From: Cyathus striatus
Lineage: Eukaryota; Basidiomycota; Agaricomycetes; Agaricales; Nidulariaceae
NCBI GenBank assembly: GCA_025738555.1
Contig: JAOVFP010000003.1
Location: forward strand, 3,038,001-3,102,000
Direction: 5' to 3'
DNA: 64,000 nucleotides
Position 1 is the first letter of the stretch; the number at the start of each line of letters is the position of its first letter. The notes below the pieces were generated by a model, which was not told where the DNA came from, searched no databases, and saw only the letters and a program-made list of their open reading frames with translations. Both the position numbers and the translations under genes were made by a program. This document shows positions 32,701 through 43,095 of the stretch, piece by piece.

Positions 32701-33575
32701 ATACTCTTATGAGCATGGGCAATCTTGCAAACACTTACCGAAATCTTGGTAAATACATGGAGGCAGAGAAGCTAGGGAAGCAAGTGCTGGAAATGAGTAC
32801 TAGAATTCTCAGTGAAGAGCATCCTCATACTCTTGGGAGTATGGCCAATCTTGCAACCACTTATGAATGTCTTGGTAAATACATGGAGGCAGAGAAGCTA
32901 GGTGAGCAAGTACTGGAAATGTGTTTTAGAATTCTTGGTGAAGAGCATCCTCATACTCTTGGAAGTATGGACAATCTTGCAAATATTTACCGAAATCTTG
33001 GTAAATACATGGAGGCAGAGAAGCTAGGGAAGCAAGTGCTGGAAATGAGTACTAGAATTCTCAGTGAAGAGCATCCTCATGCTCTTGAAGGTATGGCCAA
33101 TCTTGCAGATACTTACCAAAAACTTGGTAAATACATGGAAGCAGAGAAGCTAATAAAACATGTGCTGGAAATGAGAACTGGAATTCTTGGTGAAGAGCAT
33201 CCTCATACTCTTATGAGTATGAGCAATCTTGCAGCCACTTACCAAAGTATTGGTAAATACATGGAGGCAGAGAAACTAGAGAAGCAAGTACTGGAAATGA
33301 GAACCAGAATTCTTGGTGAAGAGCATCCTCATACTCTTATGAGCATGGCCAATCTTGCAATCACATACCAAAATCTTGGTAAATACATGGAAGCAGAGAA
33401 GCTAATAAAGCAAGTGCTTGAAATGAGAACCATAGTTCTTGGTGAAGAGCATCCTGATACTCTTGTGAGTATGGCTAATCTTAAAGCCAGACACTATAGA
33501 CCAGGAAAGTTAAGGAAGATAGCAAAGAAAATACAAATTGAATTTCTGAAAATGAAAGACAGAGTTATTTCTTGA
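29703..33575 (+). CDS. NLR-like NB-ARC protein with 18 TPR repeats
   Basis: Exons 29703-29774, 29830-30050 and 30098-33575 give 1,256 codons; the start at MAFSNASKFVINY is the most family-like, though ATG 29616 or 29652 is also in frame. It contains a P-loop GMGGIGKTQ (about residue 77), Walker B KWLMVFDNAD (about 146), ILITSRN (about 174) and GLPLAIDHAGG (about 231), i.e. a STAND-class NB-ARC ATPase. Then comes a helical region and, from about residue 470 to 1235, 18 repeats of 42 residues of the kinesin-light-chain-like TPR type, with GKYMEAEKLGKQVLEM and LGEEHPDTL in each. Such proteins act as intracellular non-self or death-signalling receptors in fungi; the ligand is unknown. No N-terminal effector domain is visible beyond a short leader. 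An upstream exon may be missing. Confidence 0.88.
31297..33480 (+). repeat. 126-bp tandem repeats encoding the TPR array
   Basis: Eighteen in-frame 126-bp units, very similar at DNA level. Several stretches alternate two subtypes (ECL-type and RNL-type), giving a 252-bp higher-order period, which indicates recent unequal exchange or conversion. Confidence 0.9.
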
Positions 33576-33674
33576 GTATCTTTTGAAAATTTCTACACAT
33601 TGTAGTTACTTGTAATACACTTACCTGTAACTATTATAATAAAAATAAATGTTTTAGCATAATGACACTAAGGG

Positions 33675-33741
33675 GAATTGAAACATCAACCACAGCCTTG
33701 ATTGTAATCATATCAAAATCATCACATTTACAGTTAAGCCA
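33675..33741 (-). ncRNA. tRNA-like (SINE-like) A/B-box remnant
   Basis: On the minus strand, TGGCTTAACTG (33741-33731) fits an A box and TTTCAATTC (33683-33675) an almost complete B box, 47 nt apart. No foldable tRNA is seen. A second such module lies at 34170-34232, just inside the KDZ transposon. Confidence 0.35.
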
Positions 33742-33790
33742 TCAGACCATATAATATAAATGAGACTAAGGCTACATAATGACCTGTGGC

Positions 33791-34110
33791 GAGCACTTTA
33801 TGGTCCCCCACACATTTATGTGGACTCCATGTGGACTCTGTGTAATTTTCTGGGAGCCTACATGGAGTCCACATAGACATTGGGAGACTTTATGTGGAGT
33901 GAATGTGGAGCTTACATGGAGTACAGAAGGATTGATACAGAGATAAGTCTGCATACAAACTCTACATGGACTCCATGTGGAATACAGGGAGTGTCAATGG
34001 ACTCTGGGTAAATTTTCCACATAAAATCCATGTATCCTCCATGTAAAGTCTACATAATCCTTGTGTACTCCATGTAATCCCTGTTCACTCCTTGTGCACC
34101 ACTAAAGTAA
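33791..34110. repeat. Left sub-terminal repeat array of the KDZ transposon
   Basis: Irregular copies of a roughly 12-bp word, TGTGGACTCCAT or its complement, partly arranged as short palindromes. Inverted partner array at about 45530-45915. Probable transposase-binding region, by analogy with other DNA transposons. Confidence 0.7.
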
Positions 34111-34169
34111 ACTATTCTTTACTTTATTATAGTAAAAATAATACAATTAACATAAAACATCCCTAACAG

Positions 34170-34232
34170 GAATTGAACTATGGACATAGTGGGTTAACTT
34201 ACCAAAGCATGGCACAACTTACCATTATGCCA
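34170..34232 (-). ncRNA. tRNA-like (SINE-like) module with strong A and B boxes
   Basis: On the minus strand, TGGCATAATGG (34232-34222) and GTTCAATTC (34178-34170) match the A- and B-box consensus without mismatch, 43 nt apart. The T stem does not pair, so it is probably the head of a SINE or a tRNA relic. Confidence 0.42.
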
Positions 34233-34484
34233 ATGCAGCTTATGTTTTGTATGGCACAAACTCCACAAGACCAGTAGGCACGCTCGGCAGTACCCAGCTG
34301 TCAGCAACGAAACATATGTGCTGTCAATGTTGACAATGAACATATCACTCTCCCTCTTCCCTCTTCCTCGCACCTCAACCCCTCCAGGTCTTCCCTCCTC
34401 ACTGCTCTCGAGCTTCACGCTCACAATGACGAATGACGAATGATGTTTCATTCTCTCCTTCCCTCCCTCCCATCCCCTCCCCTC

Positions 34485-35160
34485 GTTGTACAAGTGATGA
34501 AGACAGGTGCCATGCTGTCTTGCCCCTCCCTCACCTCCCTTGCCTCCCTTCATTGTGCAAGTAACAAAGACGGGCACCTTGCCATCTCCCTCCCCTCCCC
34601 TCCTCTCACCTCGTTGTGCATGTGATGAAGACAGGCAACGTGCCGTCTCGCACCTCCCTCACCTCGCCTCACCTCTCCTCGTCATGCAAGTGACGAAGAT
34701 GGGTGCCTTTCTGTCTCCCTCCCCTCCCCTCCTCTCACCTCATCATGCAAGTGAAAAAGACAGGTGCATTGCCATCTCCCTCCCCTCCCATCCTCTCACC
34801 TCATCATGCAAGTGACGAAGATGGGCGCCTTGCTGTCTCCCTCCCCTCCCCTCCTCTCACCTCATCGTGCAAGTGATGAAGACAGGCGCCTTGCCGTCTC
34901 CCTCCCCTCCCATCCTCTCACCTCATTGTGTAAGTGATGAAGACGGGCACCTTGCCATCTCCCTCCCCTCCCCTCCTCTCACCTTGTCATGCAAGTGACA
35001 ATCATGGGTGCCTTGCCATCTCCCTTGCCTTGCCGTCTCCTCTCGTCATGCAAGTGATGAAGACAGGAGCCTTGCCATCTCGCCCCTCCCTCCCCTCCCC
35101 TCCCCTCCCCTCTCCTTGTCATGCAAGTGACGAACACAGACGCCTTGCCATCTCACCCCT
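34485..35160. repeat. Minisatellite, about 61-bp unit, roughly 11 copies
   Basis: Tandem units contain GCAAGTGACGAAGA followed by a C/T-rich run (CTCCCTCCCCTCC) and CTCACCTC. Neighbouring copies differ by a few bases. Unusually for this half of the window, the units retain some CpGs. Open frames across it are repeat artefacts. Confidence 0.85.
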
Positions 35161-36426
35161 CCCTCCCCACTGTTTCCACTGTGTTGTCAGCACCATGTAG
35201 GACGTCTCCCCATGGCATGTGGAAGCCACACCAGTAGCAAGACACTCTCAAAGCATACATTGGATCTATGTAAGTGACATTCCCTGCTGAAGTCCCACTT
35301 GCTAACTCACGTCCCACAGCATCGTCTACACTCTGTAGACAGCCACATCGGCGCTGCGGTATTCAGCCCCCTCTCCTCCACCTCTGTGTCATAATGATGA
35401 TGACACCCTATCATCCACCCCCCTCTTCCCTCCTCCCTGTGACAAAAGAACAATGGCACCGCTGGCGGGAATGGCATCACTGCCACGTCATCCAGCCCTC
35501 CTCCTTCCTCTTCCATGTCAAGATGCAATGACACTGAACATTGTCAGCGCCATATCATCTGCCCCCACCCTCCCTCCTTCCCCATGTCATGATGACGATG
35601 GGGCCATGTCATCCAGCTCCCTCCAGCTCTCTTCTCCCCTGTGTTGCAATGATGGCATTGACGGTGTGTCGCCAGCCTTGTTTGCTGCCTGCTATGATGC
35701 CCCCGACCTCAACACTCTCCTACCTCCACCCCATCCTTGCCCACCTTGGTTCCCACAGCATCATCGGTTCTGCATGGGACCCTTCGCCCCACTGGCTTCA
35801 ACTGGTGGGCTTTGCTATTTCTGCCAAGAAGCGATCTATGTTAGATCGCTTCTCAGCAGAAATAGCAAAGCTTACCTATTGATCAGCCATGCCCATTTGA
35901 TGTGGCACATGGGCAACTGGCTGTTATTGCCTTGAATTGCTTCCCAGCACATGTCAATCAGCCATGCCCATTCAACTTGGCACATGGGTGACTGGCTGCC
36001 ATTCTGAATCACTTCCCAGCATATGTTAATCAGTCTTGCTCATTTGACATGGCTGATAGGTGATTCATGTATGGCCTTGTCCTTTTGAGTCAACTCTCTG
36101 CCTCGTCTTTTGTCTCAATGGTGGTTAGTGTAGGTGATGTATTAGGATAGTAGTTTGTTGTTTAGTATAGATATAGCATGAGTGATTTGTTGTTTAGCAT
36201 GAGATATTATTAGATGTATAAATAAGTTCAAGTTATATTTGGTGTGTGCCTTATGAATCACATGTGTTTTTCATGTGTGTGGGAGAAGAGTTAATTTTAG
36301 TACATCTGTGTACAGTATATATATTGCTCATGTGAACTATTTTACTTTCCTTCTCCCCCATCACTTGCCTAAGCACACAAATACTTTCAGCTTGAGTTTA
36401 CTTTTTGATAACTTTTTACAACTACA
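35161..36426. other. KDZ element interior without a supported gene
   Basis: 35.27-35.76 kb is C/T-rich low-complexity sequence. 35.88-36.1 kb has two similar copies of a phrase with GCCCATTTGA and CACATGGGCAACTGGCTG. The end, 36.1-36.43 kb, is AT-rich and probably the promoter and leader of the cargo gene that starts at 36427. Confidence 0.4.
35810..35870. repeat. Near-perfect 61-bp hairpin
   Basis: CTTTGCTATTTCTG pairs with CAGAAATAGCAAAG, and AGAAGCGATCT with AGATCGCTTCT, around a 5-base loop, with a small asymmetric bulge between the two stems. Confidence 0.85.
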
Positions 36427-37165
36427 ATGGCCCCCAAATCTTCCAAACAACAACAAAAATCCACAAAGTTAGATATTACTAAATTTCGCTTATTTTAAGA
36501 TTAATATTTCTAATTAACTATTTAGAAATTCTTCTAAGCCTGCTGTTGAAACTGACAAAGATACTATTAATAAACCAATTTCAAAACAACAAACAAAGTA
36601 AGATCTTTCATATGAATTATATACAAAGCTAATTATCATGTCATAGAAATTCCAACAAACCTTTGGTTGAGCCAGAGGAGTCTAAGTCTAAGATGAAAAA
36701 CCCAAGTAAGTATTGATATTGATAGTATAATTTTTTATTTATATCACTTTATATTTAGAAAAACAAGCACTCAGCGCATTCAAGAAGATATTAAGGAAGA
36801 TGCTAAAGGTGCCCCTGAGAAATTGACAAAAGCTGCAAAAATTCTTGAAATTGGAGGTGATGCTGTAGCCCCTCCACCTATTATTCAGGCCTCTGCTTCA
36901 ACTTTGCCACCTCGGCCCATGAGAGTTATTTCCTCTGATATTGCTGTATATTTCACTCCTCCACAAGATCAGGTGGACTCCGGGTAGAGTCCAGGACTCC
37001 AGGTGGACTCCAAGTGGACTCCAAGTGGACTCCAGGTGGACTCTACCTGGACTCTACCTGGACTCTACCTGGACTCTACCTGGACTCTACCTGGACTCTA
37101 CCTGGACTCTACCTGGACTCTACCTGGACTCTACCTGGACTCTACCTGGACTCCACTGAACTCAA

Positions 37166-37440
37166 GTGCCTAAGCTGTATGTAGACTCTATTGTTACATG
37201 TGTGTGAAAGTGTGACATGTTGAAAAATGTTGGAAAAAGCGTGACATGTGTGACAAGCGTGGGAAAAGTGTGACATGTTCGAAAAATGTCACATATCACA
37301 ATCATCACACTTGCCACACTTTTCGAACATGTCACACTTTTCCCACGCTTGTCACACATGTCACGCTTTTTCCAACATTTTTCAACATGTCACACTTTCA
37401 CACACATGTAACAATAGAGTCTACATGCAGCTTAGGCACC
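37166..37440. repeat. Long hairpin of GTGTGACATG-type sequence
   Basis: Two arms of about 110-120 bp are near-perfect complements of each other around a centre near 37.30 kb. They contain TTGGAAAAAGCGTGACATG-like and GACAAGCGTGGGAAAA-like words. A similar inverted block lies at 39.48-40.03 kb in the inner copy. Confidence 0.8.
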
Positions 37441-38167
37441 ACACTTTTTCTAACATTTTTCAATATGTCACACTTTTCCAACATTTTCCAACATGTCACA
37501 CTTTCACACATGTGTAACAAGTATGATGACTGTGGGAAACACATTACAACTATGACAATAGAGTCTAGATACAGCTTATACACTTGAGTTCAGTGGAGAC
37601 CAGGTAGAGTCCAGGTAGAGTCCATGTAGAGTCTAGGTAGAGTCCAATTGCTTGAGTCCAGGTAGAGTCCAGGTGGAGTCCAGGTAGAGTCTAGGTATAG
37701 TAAGGACTCTACCTAGACTCTACATGGACTACCTGGACTCTACTGAACTTGAATTTACTAAAGTCCAGGTAGAGTCCAGGTAGAGTCCATGTAGAGTCTA
37801 GGTAGAGTTCAATTGCTTGAGTTCAGGTAGAGTCCAGGTGGAGTCCAGGTAGAGTCTAGGTAGAGTAAGGACTCTACCTAGACTCTACATGGACTACCTG
37901 GACTCTACTGAACTTGAGTTTACTAAAGTCCAGGTAGAGTCCAGGTAGAGTCCAGATAGAGTCCAGGTAGAGTCCAGGTTCAGTCTAGATGCTTGAATTT
38001 ACTAAAGTCCAGGTAGAGTCCAGGTAGAATCCATGTAGAGTCCAGGTTCAGTCTAGGTACTTGAGTTTACTAAAGTCCAGGTAGAGTCCAGGTAGAATCC
38101 ATGTAGAGTCCAGGTTCAGTCTAGGTGCTTGAGTTTACTAAAGTCCAGGTAGAGTCCAGGTAGAGTT

Positions 38168-40342
38168 GAGGTCATTACACTCCTCCACGAAATCGTGTAG
38201 ACTCCATGTAGATTCCACCTGGACTCCAGGACTCTACCTGGACTCTACCTGGACTTCACTTGGACTCTACTTGGACTTCACCTGGACTTTACATATAGAA
38301 AATAATAGACTCTACATAGACTTCAGGTGGACTCCAGGTGTGAGCTGGACTGCACCTGGAGTCCACTGGACTCAAGCAACTGGACTCCAACTGGACTCCA
38401 CCTGGATTCTACCTGGACTCTACCTGGACTTAAGTAAATTCAAGCACCAAGACTGAACCTGGACTCTATCTGGACTCTACATGGACTCTACATGGACTCT
38501 ACCTGGACTTTAGTAGAATCAAGCACCTAAACTGAACCTGGACTCTACATGGACTCTACTTGGACTCTACCTGGACTCTACCTGGACTTTAGTAAACTCA
38601 AGCACCTAGACTGAACCTGGACTCTATCTGGACTCTACATGGACTCTACATGGACTCTACCTGGACTTTAGTAGAATCAAGCACCTAAACTGAACCTGGA
38701 CTCTACATGGACTCTACTTGGACTCTACCTGGACTCTACCTGGACTTTAGTAAACTCAAGCACCTAGACTGAACCTGGACTCTATCTGGACTCTACATGG
38801 ACTCTACATGGACTCTACCTGGACTTTAGTAGAATCAAGCACCTAAACTGAACCTGGACTCTACATGGACTCTACTTGGACTCTACCTGGACTCTACCTG
38901 GACTTTAGTAAACTCAAGCACCTAGACTGAACCTGGACTCTATCTGGACTCTACATGGACTCTACCTGGACTCTACCTGGACTTTAGTAAACTCAAGCAC
39001 CTAGACTGAACCTGGACTTTACCTGGACTCTACATGGACTCTACCTGGACTTTAGTAAACTCAAGCACCCAGACTGAACCTGGACTTTACCTGGACTCTA
39101 CCTGGACTCTACCTGGACTTTAGTAAACTCAAGCACCCAGACTGAACCTGGACTTTACCTGGACTCTACCTGGACTCTACCTGGACTTTAGTAAAATCAA
39201 GCACCCAGACTGAACCTGGAATCTACATGGAATCTACATGGACTCTACCTGGACTCTACCTGGACTCTACCTGAACTTTAGTAAACTCAAGCACCTAGAC
39301 TGAACCTGGACTCTACTTGGACTCCACCTGGACTTTATATAGAGAAAATTATAGACTCTACATGGACTCCAAGTGGACTTCAGGTAGAAGCTGGACTGCA
39401 CCCAGAGTCTGCTGGACTCAAGCAACAGACTCTACCTAGACTCTACCTGGTCTCCACTGAACTCAAGTGCCTAAGCTGTAAGTTGTAACATGTTTCCCAC
39501 AGTCATCATACTTGTCACACATGTGCGAAAGTGTGACATGTTGGAAAAAGTGTGGTGCTTAAGCTGTATGTAGACTCTATTGTCACATGTATGTGAAAGT
39601 GTGACATGTTGGAAAATGTTGGAAAAAGTGTGACATGTGTGACATGTTTAAAAAGTGTAGCAAGTGTGATGATTGTGATATGTGACATTTTTCGAATATG
39701 TCACACTTTTTCCCACGCTTGTCACACATGTCACGCTTTTTCCAACATTTTCCAACATGTCACACTTTTCCTACACTTCAAGTTTGATGACTGTAGGTGT
39801 TGGAAAATGTTTGAAAAAGTGTGACATGTGTGACAAGCGTGGGAAAAAGTGTGACATATTCGAAAAATGTCACATATCACAATCATCACACTTGCCACAC
39901 TTTTTAAACATGTCACACTTTTCCCACGCTTGTCACACATGTCACGCTTTTTCCAACATTTTCCAACATGTCACACTTTCACACACATGTGACAAGTTTG
40001 ACAACTAGGAAACATGTTACAACTGTGACAATAGAGTCCAGGTAAAGTCCAGGTAAAGTCTAGGTAGAGTCCACCTGGAGTCCACCTGGAGTCCACTTGG
40101 AGTCCAGGTAGAGTCTAGGTAGAGTCCAGGTAAAGTCCAGGTAGAGTCTAGGTAGAGTCCACCTGGAGTCCACTTGGAGTCCAGGTAGAGTCTAGGTAGA
40201 GTCCAGGTAAAGTCCAGGTAGAGTCTAGGTAGAGTCCACCTGGAGTCCACTTGGAGTCCACTTGGAGTCCATCTGGAGTCCACCTGGAGTCCTGGACTCT
40301 ACCCGGAGTTCACTTGATCTCGTGGAGGAGTGAAATATACAG
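38168..40342. mobile_element. Inner copy of the same satellite-like element, opposite orientation
   Basis: Starts GAGGTCATTACACTCCTCCA and ends with the complement of CTGTATATTTCACTCCTCCA, the reverse order of the outer element. The 8-bp direct repeat GTAGAGTT flanks it exactly (38160-38167 and 40343-40350). It is therefore a complete 2,175-bp copy that inserted into the body of the outer copy. It carries the same three sequence classes. Confidence 0.82.
38440..39310. repeat. Higher-order array of 79/158-bp units
   Basis: Each half unit has four to five CTACCTGGACTC-like 12-mers followed by a spacer with AAGCACCTA and ACTGAACC. Spacers at about 38594, 38752 and 38910 give a 158-bp higher-order period. 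Confidence 0.8.
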
Positions 40343-43095
40343 GTAGAGTTCAGGTAGAATCCATGTAGAATCCAGGTTCAGTCTAGGTGCTTGAGTTTAC
40401 TAAAGTCCAAGTAGAGTCCAGGTAGAGTTCATGTAGAGTTCAGGTTCAGTCTAGTTACTTGATTCTACTAAAGTCCAGGTAGAGTCCAGGTAGAGTCCAT
40501 GTAGAGTCCAGATTCAGTCTAGTTACTTGATTCTACTAAAGTCCAGGTAGAGTCCAGGTAGAGTCCATGTAGAGTCCAGGTTCAGTCTAGTTACTTGATT
40601 CTACTAAAGTCCAGGTAGAGTCCAGGTAGAGTCCATGTAGAGTCCAGGTTCAGTCTAGTTCCTTGATTCTACTAAAGCCCAGGTAGAGTCCAGGTAGAGT
40701 CCATGTAGAGTTCAGGTTCAGTCTAGTTACTTGGTTCTACTAAAGTCCAGGTAGAGTCCAGGTAGAGTCCAGGTAAAGTCCATGTAGAGTCCAGGTTCAG
40801 TCTAGGTGCTTGATTCTACTAAAGTCCAAGTAGAGTCCAGGTAGAGTCCAGGTAGAGTCCAGATAGAGTCCAGGTTCAGTCTAGGTGCTTGAATTTACTT
40901 AAGTCCAGGTAGAGTCCAGGTAGAATCCAGGTGGAGTCCAGGTGGAGTCCAGTTGCTTGAGTCCAGCTCACACCTGGAGTCCACCTGAACTCTATGTAGA
41001 GTCTATTATTTTCTATATGTAAAGTCCAGGTGAAGTCCAAGTAGAGTCCAAGTAGAGTCCAAGTGAAGTCCAAGTAGAGTCCAGGTAGAGTCCTGGAGTC
41101 CAGGTGGAATCTACATGGAGTCTACATGATTTCGTGGAGGAGTGTAATGACCTCTGATATTGAGGATGAGTTGAATACAGAACAAGCTGAGCTGATAGTA
41201 CAAAAGAACATGGAATCTGGGTCTAAAGCTGAAATTGGGACTAAAGCTGGATCTGAGTCTAAGGATGAAACTGGTTCTAAAGCTGAAACTGGGTCTAATA
41301 TTGAGCATGGGCTAGATGCTGATTTAGTTGACTTGAACAAACAGAAGGATGTTGAAGCAGAAATAGCAAACAAAATGCAAGTTGACACCCAGACTGGAAT
41401 AGGAAGGGTCAAATATGAATGCTGGTGAACTTGATGAGGAGACTGATAAAGAGGAATATGAAAAGAGAGCTGAGAGTGAAATAGATAATCATTCAGATGA
41501 AGAGAGTGAAAAAGAGAAAAGTGCAGAGAATGTAAATGAGAATGATACATTTGAGATGAAAAATAACAATAAAGATGGCAGTGAAGAGATGAGTAGTGAG
41601 CATGAAGAAGAAGATAATGATGAGAATGAGAATTTTGAGAATACTACTCCTAAGAAAGCAAATGTCAGTACAAAGAGATATCAAGATTCTACCCCAGAAA
41701 GTCATACAGGCAGCTCTATTAGTAGAGTTACTAAGAGTAGTCACAGATCTACATCTCATAACTCTGCTGCAACAGTTCCACCTGATAGCTCTTCTCCAAT
41801 TGAGCTTGAAGGTGCTTCTAGAACTCATGGTGGATTTTCTAGAGGAAGAGCTTTTGGAAATACATTTAACTCTGCTGATTTTAATACCAATGATGCATTG
41901 ATGCATATTGAGGAATCTGATTCAGGCCCTGTAATGGGAAGGGTTATAATATACTCTGATCGTTCTAAGCAAAGCCCACCATTTGTTGTTACACAGCCAC
42001 TTGGCACTAAGCTTGGAGATATTCTTCACAATATATGTGTAGAATATGAGTATACTGCTATTCAATGTGAGTTAGTTACAATATATAATATACTAATAAC
42101 TAATATTTGTATAGCTTGTTTTATCTATATTCAAGATGATAATATGTGGGTACTTAAGGGAAAATACCACAAAGCTTTGGAGAAAAATGAGGCTGTTCCT
42201 TGGATTAAAGATGAGAAGGGGAAGTATTCTATTTCTTTGTCAGCTGTAAGTTTCATATTATAACTTCTATAGCATTGCTTCTGAACTATATAACCAGGAG
42301 AGTATTTCTGAAATGGTTCCAGCACTGCCTGTAACTTTAGGTGGTGGTACTACATCTCAACACATGAAACCATCTGGATCAACTGTTGTGTCTTATCCAT
42401 TTGATTTAGACTCTGTTCAATACAAGATAGCTTCAGCATTCAATGTCTCTAAGGGACTCTGTGAAAGAAATGTAAAGAAAGATATTTGAGTTTCTTATCA
42501 GAAATACTTGGCTATTCATGACATTTTTGCAAAGTTTCCTGCAATGATAGCCAATAACATTTGGAAGGAGAAAAGACCTTCTAATAATGATATCATTGAG
42601 GTTTTTATGTCAAAGTCAACATACTATTTCTATTATAGTAACCCATTTTCTATGGTGCCCCAGATTCCTGAATTGGATAAATGGCTCAAAGGAGATTCAG
42701 ATGCACCACACACTGGTGAAGTTTGGGGTCATGGAGTAAAGCCCAGCTTGGACAACTTGAAGAAGTTGTTGAATAATATTAAGAGTGACCATTCCTCCAG
42801 AGCAAATGCAGAGAGCGAAGACAAGGAAGGATCCCACAAGAAAAAGAATGACAAAGGAAAAGGGAAGGCAAAAGGGAAGGAGAAGGAATTGGGAAAGGGA
42901 AAGGGCAAAGATAAAGAAGTGGAGGTTAAGTCTAAGGGGAAGAAGAAGAAAACTAACTTGTGAGTATTGTGCTTTATGTGAAATAGTTTTTGTATATACA
43001 TGAAACAAACAATTGATGTGTTGTTGATGTGTTGATGCTAATCTTTTCCAATTGATTTCTTAAATTATATAACTCTGGTCCTTCTACTGACAATT

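Larger units (their letters stand above)
36944..41154. mobile_element. Outer satellite-like TIR element (KDZ-type ends), inserted in the cargo gene
   Basis: Left end CTGTATATTTCACTCCTCCA, right end complementary to GAGGTCATTACACTCCTCCA. The 8-bp TSD TGATATTG lies at 36936-36943 and 41155-41162; four more bases also match by chance. The body is almost entirely short-period DNA: units of about 12 bp (CTACCTGGACTC) in long runs, higher-order units of about 79 and 158 bp ending in a TTTAGTAAACTCAAGCACCT-like spacer, and blocks rich in GTGTGACATG words that form hairpins. No coding frame. Once the inner copy (38168-40342) and its duplicated target are removed, the element is about 2.0 kb. Confidence 0.8.
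36427..42963 (+). pseudogene. KDZ cargo gene: acidic to lysine-rich protein, broken
   Basis: The ATG at 36427 (MAPKSSKQQQKSTK) opens an intron-rich Lys/Ser-rich N-terminus. It is cut at 36943 by a 4.2-kb repeat element, resumes at 41155 with SDIEDELNTEQ, and continues through a strongly acidic stretch (41.4-41.7 kb). A folded-looking region follows: GPVMGRVIIYSDRSKQSPP, KLGDILHNICVEYEYTAIQ, MWVLKGKYHKALE. The final part has IIEVFMSKSTYYFYYSNPF and a Lys/Gly-rich tail to 42963. Besides the insertion there is an apparent frame change near 41407 and an in-frame TGA at 42488, where Trp would fit. I infer that it is the accessory protein of the KDZ element because it lies between its ends, 133 bp upstream of the transposase on the same strand. 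Function unknown; inactive here. Confidence 0.6.

Noticed and set aside
36941..37159. Open frame with repeated LYLDSTWTLPG-like peptides
   Set aside because: A 12-bp satellite has no stop in any multiple-of-three frame by chance. The frame overlaps the transposon end and has no start context. Similar frames on both strands of 37-41 kb are the same artefact.
37166..40030. Centromere or telomere satellite
   Set aside because: The block is bounded by element ends with 8-bp TSDs and resolves into two transposon copies. No telomeric TTAGGG-type repeats are present.
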